The notes beneath the pieces were generated by a model. It was not told where the DNA came from, did not search any database, and saw nothing but the letters and a program-made list of their open reading frames with translations. The position numbers and the translations under genes are program-made. Positions 34,101 through 46,100 of a stretch of DNA of 64,000 nt are shown here, piece after piece. Source of the stretch: Phoronis australis (Eukaryota; Phoronida; Phoronidae); assembly GCA_002633005.1 (NCBI GenBank), contig NMRA01000136.1, forward strand, positions 338,864 through 402,863. The letters run 5' to 3'. The first letter of the stretch is position 1. Every line of letters begins with the position of its first letter.

Positions 34101-37100
34101 AGACGCAATATAGGTGTTCGGTTTCATAATGATGAAATATTGTTTATAGATGTGTTTTAAATAAATGGTAATTTATCATAAAAACTCTTGTGTCGTTGAA
34201 CATTCCAAGGTTAAAAAGGGGATGATTTATCAGCCCATGCATTGTCAAGGTGACTGTCTCATCTAGCAAGAGAGGTCTGGTTAGTATAGAAAGTCACCAT
34301 GACAACCTTACATGTTGGGCTCACAGGAAAGGCTTAACTGCACGCTGTAGCATCCAATGTGTGTAAAGTTTACGGGTAGCATTAAGGACTTTGATACAAG
34401 TTGGATAATGCAGGCTAGGCTTGGCTTATGTATTAAAATGATAATTACAGAGTTCGATGGTTACTTAATGACTTGTCTCATTTCCGCAGGGCCGAAACAG
34501 AAATGGGTTCCCCTTGACATAGATCCACCTCGCTCAAGTCGTCGCAGTAAGAGTCAAGATGGCGTACGGTCTCCGCGACAGTGGAAGGGGCGGGGTGACC
34601 GCCGTGAGGGCAGAGGTAATGGGACGTTGCCCTCGTGCTGATAAGGCCAAAAAACATAGTTGTTTCTGGTCTCTGTTTTTTGAAATTCGAGTCTAGTGCA
34701 GCTTTTTCAATTGCTCGCCTTTTCATCAAACAAAAATTCGCCTGAAACGAGCAAAAATTATGCAGGATTTTGTACTTGTTACTTGTCCTTGTACAGCTTT
34801 TCAAAAAAATAAATTGAGACTTTGGCTGAATCGATATGGTCTGATGTTTTTTGTTTTTTTAGTCAGTGAGCGCAAGTCTCATAATGAAGTCTGGGTAAAG
34901 ACCAGAATCAACTTGGTTTTTTTTTTCGGCTTAATGGAGGAAGGGAGGTAGCCAAATATCTGAATATTCTGAGCACCTGTTGTGAAGAACTGATTTTGAT
35001 TTTACTCTGGATGTTGTGACATTCACCTCTGCTGACGTGGATTTATTGTAACATCACCAGATTGAAAGTGTTGTTTATTATTAGTTGATCTCTATGCAGT
35101 TCTGAGTTGACGGCTGCCACTTCTTCTGTGTGTAATAATGTATTGTGTATGATTACACCACAATTAGTGACAGTTTACCTACCAACCATGTACAGTGAGA
35201 TGGTTTATGATGTTGTGTAGTAGTATGACGGCAACCCCACTTTGCGTAGAATTTGGTGAATACACGACAACAAAGTCTATTTTCTTTATGTTCGGGAAAT
35301 TTGAAGAAGTGTACAGTAAAGCGTTAAGGTTATGTTATGTAGCACCTTACGGACTGGTCTTCGTATTTGGTCTGTTATCGACAAAAATATAGATTCATTT
35401 GACTTATAGCCAATGAATCTGCTATTAATTGGGTCATATGAAGAATTAAAATATAGTGAAAGAGAATGATATATGGATAGCAAAACAATTGTGTCAAAAC
35501 CATGATAAAGTTTTATGTTAATATAAATGTGAGATCTCTTAAAGTTTACAAAAGCATTTCGTTTTCTTTTCATACAACTTATAATGTCTTTTATGAAACC
35601 ATAGCAGTCCAATTTTTGATAGCTCGTCATGCAACAGTGGAAGATTTTAAAAGCAATTGCTCACAGTGTTTTAGAGAACACTGCATACAATGCCTAGTGC
35701 TCAGTGTCTGGTAGTTCTGTATGCATCAGAGTGTCCTTTTCCTAGAGTTGATGTTCAGAAGGTCTCCAGATTTGGACATTTTTGTAGTGTGGACACTGTA
35801 GACAGCTATATTGTGTAAAATTAATGACTATTCATGCACTTCATTGTAAAGATGCAGATGAATTTCAATGGTAGGTCTTGTACTGATTCTTCGATAGCCT
35901 GAAGTTATTTCTCAGGTTTTGAAATCTGGTGGCTTAGTGCCTCCAGTTATCTGAAATTGTACTGTAGATGGCGGGCAGATAGGTGATGTACTGTGGATGG
36001 CGGGCAGATAGTTGATGTACTGTAGATGGCGGGCAGATAGGTGATGTACTGTGGATGGCGGGCAGATAGGTGATGTACTGTAGATGGCGGGCAGATAGGT
36101 GATGTACTGTAGATGGCGGGCAGATAGGTGATGTACTGTAGATGGCGGGCAGATAGTTGATGTACTGTAGATGGCGGGTAGATAGGTGATGTACTGTAGA
36201 TGGCGGGTAGATAGGTGATGCTTATTAGCTTCTAGCCATGCAAACTCGCTTCATCGGAAAAGTCCATGAACTTTGAAGCTACCTATTTTGCAGGAGCCGA
36301 CTCGTCCAACTGGAGAACAAGGGACGGGGAGGAACCCGATAGTCCCCGTGAAGGTTACCGCGGTGGATACAGGGGCCGTGGCAGGGGGCGTGGTCGTGGG
36401 CGGGGTCGTGGGCGTGGTGGTTACACCAGGATGAATAAAGACGGCAGCAGTAAGTAGCTTTGTAGAATTAGAGGAGAGAATAGTTTGTGGGAATGCTTTG
36501 AAATGTTTGATTTACTTTACTCATGACAACTAAGGTTGCTTTATTGGAAAGAGCAGATTGTTTGTGTGACTGTGTTTCTTTATAAATAGCTTACATAATT
36601 ATTTTTGCAAAAATACGTAATTTGAATAAAAGGTGTTTTTGTCTTTGGTTCCTGGTCATTCACAACCCTGTGAAACCATCTTCGTAGTTTTCTATGTATA
36701 TCAGTTGCTGGTCTCAACATTGCTGAAATTTGGGCTTGGGATGAGCTGACAAGAGTGAGACTGCTGAAGGGTAAATTTAAAAAGTTGAATTTCTAGTGTT
36801 TTGCGCTGTAAGCTGTATGGCTGAATGTAAAGGTGGTTCTTTTACTGGTTGTTAGTGTTCAGAGCTCTATGGCTTTTGTTGTTTTTGATTTAAGTGACGA
36901 GCTAGGTAGCATGTCATGGCGGTCATTTGTATGTATGAATTTCACTCCACTAAATTATTTGTCGATAAATCTATGCGGGTTTGTTATGCTAATGTTGGTT
37001 TGATCTTTACCTTGAGTGAACATAGTGTGTACTGTGAAGCTGTGGTTGTTATTGGGAAGTAACATGATGATAACGAGGTATATGGACTAGAGTCTCAGAA

Positions 37101-40100
37101 CTGTGCGGGTGACGAGACGAGCCTTGTTTCTGATTTCAACCCCACTTTAAAGTGATATTCTTATATTGATAACCTTCAATAATAGCTTATTTTCAGTAAG
37201 GTGCCAATATGTGTTGTTTTTTTTCTGCTAAATCTTTCTATCGCAACAGCTGTTTGGTTGTCATATTTGTATATTGGTCCTTTATTTTGTGTAAATCGTG
37301 TAAAATTGAAAGCTGGTATGCCAAAGAAAGTTAACTTGAGATACATGACACATTGATGAAACTTACTACAACGAGTCCCTTACTAAGGAGATGTGATTTC
37401 TTGGCTTGGAAAGAACTGTCCATTCATGCTGAATGAGATTATGTTGTGCGCATAAATTGACCCCCCGTGCTGAGTCGACCTACTGTACCTGTCGCTCCGT
37501 CTTAGCATAGAAACCGAGTTAAGACCAGTGTATTACATTGGGATGGTCGAGTTAAGACCAGTGTATTACATTGGGATGGTCAAAATTAAAAGTTAATTTC
37601 TTGATGAACGGTGGGTTAATAACAGCGTCAATCCCAAGGTTTTTTGTCACTTTCTGTGACCACTTGATCCACGTTTTGACTTGCTACAGATTTACTTCCT
37701 CCCCAGTAATACTGATGTGACCCTTGACCTCATTTCCTGTCCAATCCGATGTATCGCACAGGGTCCCTCAGTGTAAGAAAGGGCAGGTGTTGATGTTTTA
37801 CGTTTTCCTTGACCACGTCATGCTCCTAATATTAACCATACCCCCAGCAGATGAGGAAATGCAGATGCTGAAAGCAATAATTGCTTTGATCTTATCTTTC
37901 AATGATTGATCTAAATGTGTTCATTTAAGTAACAGCTTGCAAGTTTGTCGTCATCTCTTTAGGTGGCGGTAGTGGAGGATGACCTTTAAAAATTTGAACT
38001 AGTCCAACTCAAGTCCATTTATCGTCATCAAATTCGATTTTAAAGTTGAGTCTATGGGTGATCTTTCCGCAATGTTTCACCCATAGGATTCAGTTTGTAA
38101 GGATTTGTTGTTCTTTCCAAAAGAATTCAAATTAGAATTTATTAAATTAATAGGAGATCAGTATTTAGGTTCATCCTGCATTACACGAGGTCTCGCTAGT
38201 GTTTTGTAAGTAAGCAACTGAGCTATTGGTTGACCCCGCCCCCTTGCGAAATGTCGCCATACAAACAATAAGTGTTACCCAGCAACGTGTTGTTTGTCGG
38301 GTAAAATGGCAGCTTGGAAACGAAGGTGTGTCAAGAATGCTGCGTTCTCATTGGTCATTTAATCTGTCACTCAAAATCCTGGCGATAGGTCACTCGTATA
38401 AATAGCTCAGTCTCTTGGAGTTATAAATTAGTTGCTGGTATGCAATTACCTGAAGTTTCTCAGTATCCACTGTATAAGCCAAGATATCTCGCCCCTAGTG
38501 TCTTGCGTGTGACTAAGTTCATTAAATGTGTCCCAGTATTCAGTCCGGTTCTGCAAACTTGAGAGGTTTCCAGCATTGTACTCTGATGTCCTGTTGACTT
38601 GCTGTCCTGTCATTGTACCAACTAATAGGTTGCCACCAGCTGTCATGCTTAATGGAGACTCAATAGGTGCTGGTTGTATGATGAATGGGTCCTCTTTTCA
38701 TTAATCTTAATAGATTGTGAACAGAAAGCTGTTTATCAGATTGGAGGCGTGCGGAGCATGGCAACCACGCGACCTAAATAGTAGAACTTGTATTCCAAAT
38801 TTTACACAAGATTCTACTTTTAAATTGATTAATGATATTGCGTGAAATTGAAATTTGAAATTTCGAAGCTTGGCTCACGATTGATCAAGTTTCCAGGTAA
38901 ACCCGGAAAAAATTAAGTGTTGGCGGGCTCAGAACTTGGTTTGTTTCACAAGTGCCACCTAGTGGGTTCTTCATTGCTCACCATAGATGTTTGATAGCTA
39001 ATAACACAACAGTGTTCCTAAGCTGGACTGAGCTTTGTCTTCATTTCAGATCAATATGCTTATCAAGCTGCGACGGATGAGCAGTATTACTTCGACCCCC
39101 TGCAGGTGTATGCCGGTGGCCAGTACAATGGAGGCGTCTTTTTCAACAGCGTCCCCTACTCCATGCAGGTGGATGCCACCCTGCTGAGAGACTATATTAA
39201 AAAACAGATGTAAGTTGATGCAGACCAGCTCGGCTCAGAAACTGCTATGCTACAGTCTTGATTGAGCTAAGTAATAACGATATCTGATTGGTGTAAATGG
39301 CGTGTTTAATCGGTTTTTGAGTAGGACACGAGTAGTTTCTGAACACTTACAATGACTAGCTAAAACGGTTGCTTGAGGTCGGAGTTCCAAACTGTTGTTG
39401 TATTGATTTATGGATATGGCAGTCACGGGTGGAATTTTATTGATGAGCGGAGATGTTTCTGTGTAAAGGAACAGTGCCCATTCCATGGGTGTCCATCAAG
39501 AAACAAATGTGAGACTGTGACTCTCGGGCTGTAATTCCTACAGATTCATTGTCTGGGGATATTAAGAGATTTTTATTCTTTGACTCAACAGTATGATGTA
39601 CCATGAATTGTTCTTATTTTTGTTTGCTATAAGCATCATTCAGTGATGAAGTAGAATATAAACATACCATACTTTAATAAGAATCTTTCATGTGTTGGGG
39701 AAATAAGTCTTAGGTGAAGATTTATTAGGTAATGAATCCTAATTTGGTGTGTGTTAGGTTAAATGATGCAGAGGCCAGGGTTTCAAGTTCGTACTGTCTG
39801 TTATTCAGTGTTTTTTAGCTGGCGTTAATCAACAGATTTAAATTAGTTGTACTGAAGTTGATCTCATTAGTTCATAGTGAAATTAAGCGCAAGTTTACAG
39901 TAAACTTAGAAATAAAAATGATTGGAAATGCTTGAAACTGCATTTTTTTTCTATTCTGTTAAAAATCATTACAGAAGTTATTGGTTTTGCTTCAGATTTC
40001 AAAAGTTTACTACAAAGATATTTATAGAGGTAAATTCTAATGTAACAACTGCACAGTAGATGTCACTTTTCAAAAGTGTCTATTTCAGTAAGATGTTGTT

Positions 40101-43100
40101 TTCAAGCAATCCCACGCTAGTGTTGTCTAAGTTATTCATTTGCATGTTGCAGCGAATACTACTTTAGCGATGACAACCTGCAGCGAGACTTCTTCCTTCG
40201 ACGTCGTATGGCCCCGGGGGGTTGGATCCCGCTCAGCCTCATCGCCAGCTTCCACCGTGTACAGGCGCTGACGCAGGACATTAGCGCCATCATGGAGGTA
40301 AGCTACATATGACTGTGTACGGCTTTTAGGGGTAATAGTTGGATATAACGTGACCGCAGTTTGAGAACCAGTTTTCTTCACTGAATAACAGGCATCAAAC
40401 TGGTTCTCAAATTATGGACACAATATATCCGATTGTTGCCCTTTTAGGTACTGATGATAGAGCTTTTGTGTAGGGAGAATTAACAGCTCAATATTGTTGT
40501 AGAGCAGGCTCGACCTGGCTTGTTGCTCATGTGCGGAGATGATTTCATATGTCCAATGAACTGTTGCTTCCTTCCTGGCTCGGAAACCACTTAATTGTAA
40601 TGGACGGCAAGTTTGTAGCACTTGAAGGGCAACAACAATATTGTCCCTGACATTGTTGCCTGTCTCTCGAAGTCTAATGGCTTTAGTCATTTTTCTTCAG
40701 CCAAAAATTGATTTGTCTTTTGCGATTCTTAAAAAAGATTAATATTCCATCTATTTGAGCGGACTTAGTTGTCTTTTGACTTCTAGCCTGAGCCTGATTT
40801 TGTGAAACGGGCTAAGTCTTCCACAGGCTGAATTTCAACAGAAAGTCAAAAGAAAAAATTCAACAGACTCTTGGAGACTCATGGTTCACTGTAATGTAGT
40901 CACATTTCATTTTGTAAAACACTAATGAAATTTGCCATTTGTCATGTTCTCTGTGATAAATTTATACTTTTGCCAGATACTTGGAACTGTTATACAGACT
41001 GAGGGACATTGTAAAGTGGATCGGTTTGGTACAAAATGTACAAAATAAGTTTCATTCCTTGAGCTAAATGGTTATGCAAATTGCAATGGTGAATTCTGAA
41101 TTGCATTATCGAATCTAAAATCTGAATTGAATGTGAGTAACATGATGATAACCAGGTGTATGGACTAGAGTCTCAGAACTGTGGGTTGATGAGACGAGCC
41201 TTGTTTCTGATAACTCACTTCAGTTGTAGTGCAAATCTAGCAATCTGTAAATGGTCGTCTTAGTGGCTGCACGTCTTTACAGTGCTGTTCTATGACACAT
41301 TGGGCATGCTCTGCATAGTTCTGTCAATGTCCCATTTTTGGTCCTATTTTCAACTGATTATGCTGAATTTTGGCTTTGAATATTGTTCCTCTGTTTTGTG
41401 TAATCATTGCTCAAATGTTGTGTGGATTGACGGACCATCTTTAGTGACAATTGTTTTGTTTATCGGTGTGTTTGTACTTAGCTTGTGTCTTGTGCGTAAG
41501 AATTAGTGAAGGGAAATGCATGGTGTGTCCATGTAGGCAATATCTGACAGCGAGGTGGTGGAGATTTCCGACGACCAACTGAGGTTGCGACCCAAGGAGG
41601 AGCCAGAGAAATGGCCACTAGATGATGCTGGCGTGATGCACCCAGACCAGCCAGTCTCCCCGACATCTGGTGGCTACTCGTCGGTGACGCTTCATGCGGA
41701 CGTGCCAGAGTTTGTGCCGGGACAGGCCTACTACCCCATCTATCAGCAGCAACCGAACGCAGATGATGGTATGTGTTATTGGGGCTTGCTTCATGGCAGT
41801 TTTATAACCCAACTTGCCCATAGCAAATGATGAAAGCTATTGTAAGCTAGCTACACTGTGGCACTTATTGTCCCCACTTTCTTAATGTTGTATTGTGCAG
41901 GTGGAAGTGTGATTAAGGTTTGTAAAAAGCTTGTGCAAAGTTTTCAATTGGTTGACAATGTGGAAGGTATGAGTATGTTGGGAGTAGTTACTGCAGCAAA
42001 AATCTCCAACCAGTCAGCTTGTAGAGCTACGTCATAATAACAGCAACATGATGATAAGAAGGTGTTTGGACTAGAGTCTCAGAGCTGTTTGGTTGATGAG
42101 ACAAGCCTCGTTTCTGATGCTGTCAATGACTATAATGCAGATTTTTGCGCCTCTGAAAGCGCACACAGTCGCACTTGAAATTGTGGTCGCAATTACCCTG
42201 AATTATGTTGTTGGTCCATGTCTGTGAACATGTCTTCGTCTTGTATTTTGCTCTAGTTGTGGACCAATCAGCTGAGGCCAAAAACTATGACAGCGGCCAA
42301 GTCGATGCTGACACAACCCTGACAGGCGACGAGTTCAACGACTCCAACACTAAAGTGACCCCTGGTCTGTCGTCCAGTCTGCCGTCCACCAGTGATGAGT
42401 GGATGCAGGTAAAGAGGAAACCCAAGACCCCCAAGACAACCCCGATTAAGGATACACAGGTGGGTGGCGGCTTGAGCAATGATGGACAGGTGAAACTCGT
42501 GTGCACAAAATGTTGCCCTTCCTCTTGAGTTTGGTGTCAAGAGTTGATAAATGTATTGCAAGGTAGCGTTGGAAGAACTTGATAGACTATAATGCAGACT
42601 CAAATTTGAGGGTGCAGTAATGGGCCCCGAGACCCTGGCTCCCAGTTCACTTCTTTTTGATAATGAGTGTTCTATAAAACAGTCTATGACTGCATTGTTT
42701 GCTAACAGCGTGTCATGCTTCTCTCCCAGATCAGCCATAGATCAGTAATGGTTTGAAAGCTGTGAAAACAGCATTATAGACCAGCAGTGTGTTCCTAGTG
42801 CACTGGCTACGTATGTGTTTGTGCATTGTTGGAGCAGCGTGTGTGAATATGCCGTTTTCTTTTTCAACAGAAAAAAGGCCAGAGTGCGGAAGAGATGGAG
42901 GAGCCTGAAGAGTTGGACTTCCTGTTCGACGAGGAGATGGACGCGCTGGAGATTGGCCGAAAAAATACTTTTACCGACTGGTCAGTATTAATTCAGCACA
43001 GAGTATATTTTATGTTGTCTAAGTAGTAAGATCTAACTTTATGTTACTTACTGATGCGTGGATAGTCGTACAGACCGAATACCAGTTCATGCCTGAAAAT

Positions 43101-46100
43101 CATGCACCTTGAGAAAATTGCTGAAACTTACTGGAGTCATTTTAAATGAGCATGTTGTTTGTGACAATGACAGATTACGTTTCGGAATTGAAGAGTTGTT
43201 TTTTGTGAGGGATTATGCGTGGTGTGTAATGTGGTGTGCTACATTCTGAGATGAGGCACCAGGATAGAAAGCGCTTTCCTGTTCATTACGTTACATAATA
43301 TTGATAGTCCATAATTATGTTGATTTGCAAAAAGCATTTGATATACAGGGCTTGGAATTTTCCGCGGAAACGCAGATTTCCGCTTTTTTCAAATGTGCTG
43401 TCCGCTTCTTTTATTATGCGCCCACATATTTATATGTGGACGCATTATGCCGTCATCTCTGTCCGTCCGTCCGGGCGGCGTCTGTCCGGCGTCTGGCGTC
43501 CGGCGTCCGCTGCTCTATCTCCAAAACCCTTTGACATACGTTCATGAAATTTGGCACATGTGTTCCATTCATGAATGGGACGGCATGTGCGAACTTTCGG
43601 ACGGATCCGACTACCGGTGTGCCCCCTAGTGGCAATTTTAGTTTTTTACGCTTACCTTTGTATCTTCAAAAGTCCTGAACGGATTTTCATGAAATTTGGT
43701 ATGTAGGCACCTAGTAGTGAGATGACGCTATCCTGCCGTTTTCGGATGGATTCGACATAGTTTGCGCCACCTAGTGGCCATTTTTACTGTTTTCGAGTCT
43801 GTTTTTGTGCTTCCACCCCTCTATCAACCAAACCGCTCAAAGGATGATTGTGAAAATTGGCATGTATGTGCTTACNNNNNNNNNNNNNNNNNNNNNNNNN
43901 NNNNNNNNNNNNNNNNNNNNNNNNNNNNNNNNNNNNNNNNNNNNNNNNNNNNNNNNNNNNNNNNNNNNNNNNNNNNNNNNNNNNNNNNNNNNNNNNNNNN
44001 NNNNNNNNNNNNNNNNNNNNNNNNNNNNNNNNNNNNNNNNNNNNNNNNNNNNNNNNNNNNNNNNNNNNNNNNNNNNNNNNNNNNNNNNNNNNNNNNNNNN
44101 NNNNNNNNNNNNNNNNNNNNNNNNNNNNNNNNNNNNNNNNNNNNNNNNNNNNNNNNNNNNNNNNNNNNNNNNNNNNNNNNNNNNNNNNNNNNNNNNNNNN
44201 NNNNNNNNNNNNNNNNNNNNNNNNNNNNNNNNNNNNNNAGGATGATTCTGATTACCGGTATGCCTCTAGTGGCAATTTTAGTATTTGCCTCTAGTGGCAA
44301 TTTTAGTATTTTACATTGACCTCTGTATTTTCATAGGTCTTCAGGTGTATACTTTGTGTTACTTCGTGACTGTGAAGGAAAAGTTCCAAGTAGAACTTTG
44401 TTTCTGGCATTCTAATGCTGTGCTAATCTCGTATGTTGGTAAATTTGTTTTTAATTCTATGTTTATGTGGTGCTTTAAGCAACTGGTGTATAGGATGTGC
44501 TTGTATTATGAAAATTACTCACATTTTGCCCCTAGCCTATTGAGGAGACAATGACCATGCCTTTCCATTTTGCAAAGTATGCCCTCTACTGGCCACTTTA
44601 TGGTACCGATAAACAACCCTAGAAGGATACCGTATGCGGTGCAATTGTGGGCGCATTTCAACGCTCCGCGTTGCTCTTGTAATATTTCCGCGTAAAAAAA
44701 TCGGATTTGATATAATATTTCTGCGGCAAATTCCTTACTTACCGCGGCGTCGCAGACGACATTCACCTCGAAAAGCGGAAGTTGCTCTTTATGTTTCGGA
44801 GGAACGTAAATTGTCAACATTGCCGGGGCACCTGGGACAGCGTGGTGGGATTTTCAATGGCGTCTCGTGTTATTGTTAAGCGCGGCGACAAATACTACCG
44901 CTCTGCAGCCAAAAATGTGTGGGGTTGGGAGTGCGGACGGGCGAGCTAAGAGCTAAAAGGACGCAGACGCAAGGTACTGATGGTGGTAACGTTTTTTCTT
45001 CTCCTTTTTTTTCTTTTTTTTTTAGACCTCCCGATTTTTGTCGAGGAAAGGTTCACATTGACCCCATTTCAAGGCATGATTTGGGCCGTAAAAGTTTCCG
45101 CGTTTTTTGTCATTGGTCATTCCAAGCCCTGAATATAATTAATCATAAGGAAACAGGGTGGGTCCTCCCTTACTTCAGGGGGAAGGTGCCTGTGTCTTCA
45201 GATAAGACAAATATCTCGGCCACCAATTTTTGCTGTGGTGATTGGAATTTGGTGCGAGTATCTTTCACGGGGAAATGAGGCTGATGTTATGCTCTAAATT
45301 GGGCATTGGGAGCCCTGGAAATATTTGATCCAGGGATGTTGCCGGTTGGGACGGCAAATTCTGAAGTTTTGCTGATTGAGCAATGGTATTTGATACTGTT
45401 ATTACAGTGTACAGTATCGTGCACTGAGGACCAAAACATACTTCGACAGTGGTAGATGATCTGTTGACCTCAGAGGACACCTGACATTAAATTGCAATGT
45501 TTATGATGTCTTAATCCAACAGACGGTTTCTTAGTTGTTACAGCAAGAGCTTTGATAATTTTAGTCCCACTTACCAACTATCGTCTCACAGGTCTGACGA
45601 CTCCGATGGTGAGATGGAAGACAGTGAAATCAACCATATACTGATTGTGACCCAGACGCCTCCGTACTTGCGTAAGCATCCCGGCGGCGACCGCACCGCT
45701 GACAAAGTGCCACGGGCCAAGATCACGTCAGAGCTGGCTAAAGTGATCAACGACGGCCTGTGCTACTATGAGCAGGACCTCTGGGAGGACTACGACGAGG
45801 AGCCGGTGGGTCACATGACTGTTGGCAGACGTCTGCTTCTTGTTATAACGTGTAGATCAAGCTTGAGATTGGGGACCTCGTAATTCACTTTCTGGCAGTA
45901 TCAATAGCAATTCTACCTGCATGTGGGAACATTATTCCACTGATGCCCATGTGTTGGTGAATAGCCTTCGGGTTACAATTTACATAGATGTCTTCATAAG
46001 CATCTCTTGGCACGTGCAGTTACTTTTTGCAAATGATTTCTTTGTTGCCCTCTACTGTTTTAGAATTCTGGGATTTAGAATAACTTATTTTAATTTTGTT

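Larger units (their letters stand above)
24910..34489 (+). other. LARP1 intron 4
   Basis: A 9.6-kb intron with no supported exon. It contains a diverged, expanded copy of the hAT-like MITE (25452-26987) with a 111-bp foldback inside, a dispersed repeat (27830-28170), a T-rich decayed tandem repeat (30207-30352), a foldback MITE (30721-30816) and a long hairpin near the 3' end (34231-34322). Confidence 0.75.
43346..45131. mobile_element. hAT-like MITE, copy B, split by CTAG-rep copy 5
   Basis: Starts CAGGGCTTGGAATTTTCCGC at 43346 and ends CATTCCAAGCCCTG at 45131. Removing the insert (43414-44679) leaves 520 bp that aligns with the 515-bp copy A. The break falls 68 bases in, equivalent to 23200/23201. 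Flanks GATATA and AATATA suggest a decayed target duplication. Confidence 0.8.

Noticed and set aside
35664-35683. CAGTGTT and AACACTG palindrome as a transposon footprint
   Set aside because: Only 7-bp arms, and it falls within the dispersed AT-rich repeat. Too short to interpret.
35958-36218. CRISPR-like array
   Set aside because: Units are contiguous with no spacers in an animal intron. It is a minisatellite.
43762-44319. Long open frames across 43.8-44.3 kb
   Set aside because: They consist mostly of N from the assembly gap, with ends inside a repeat.
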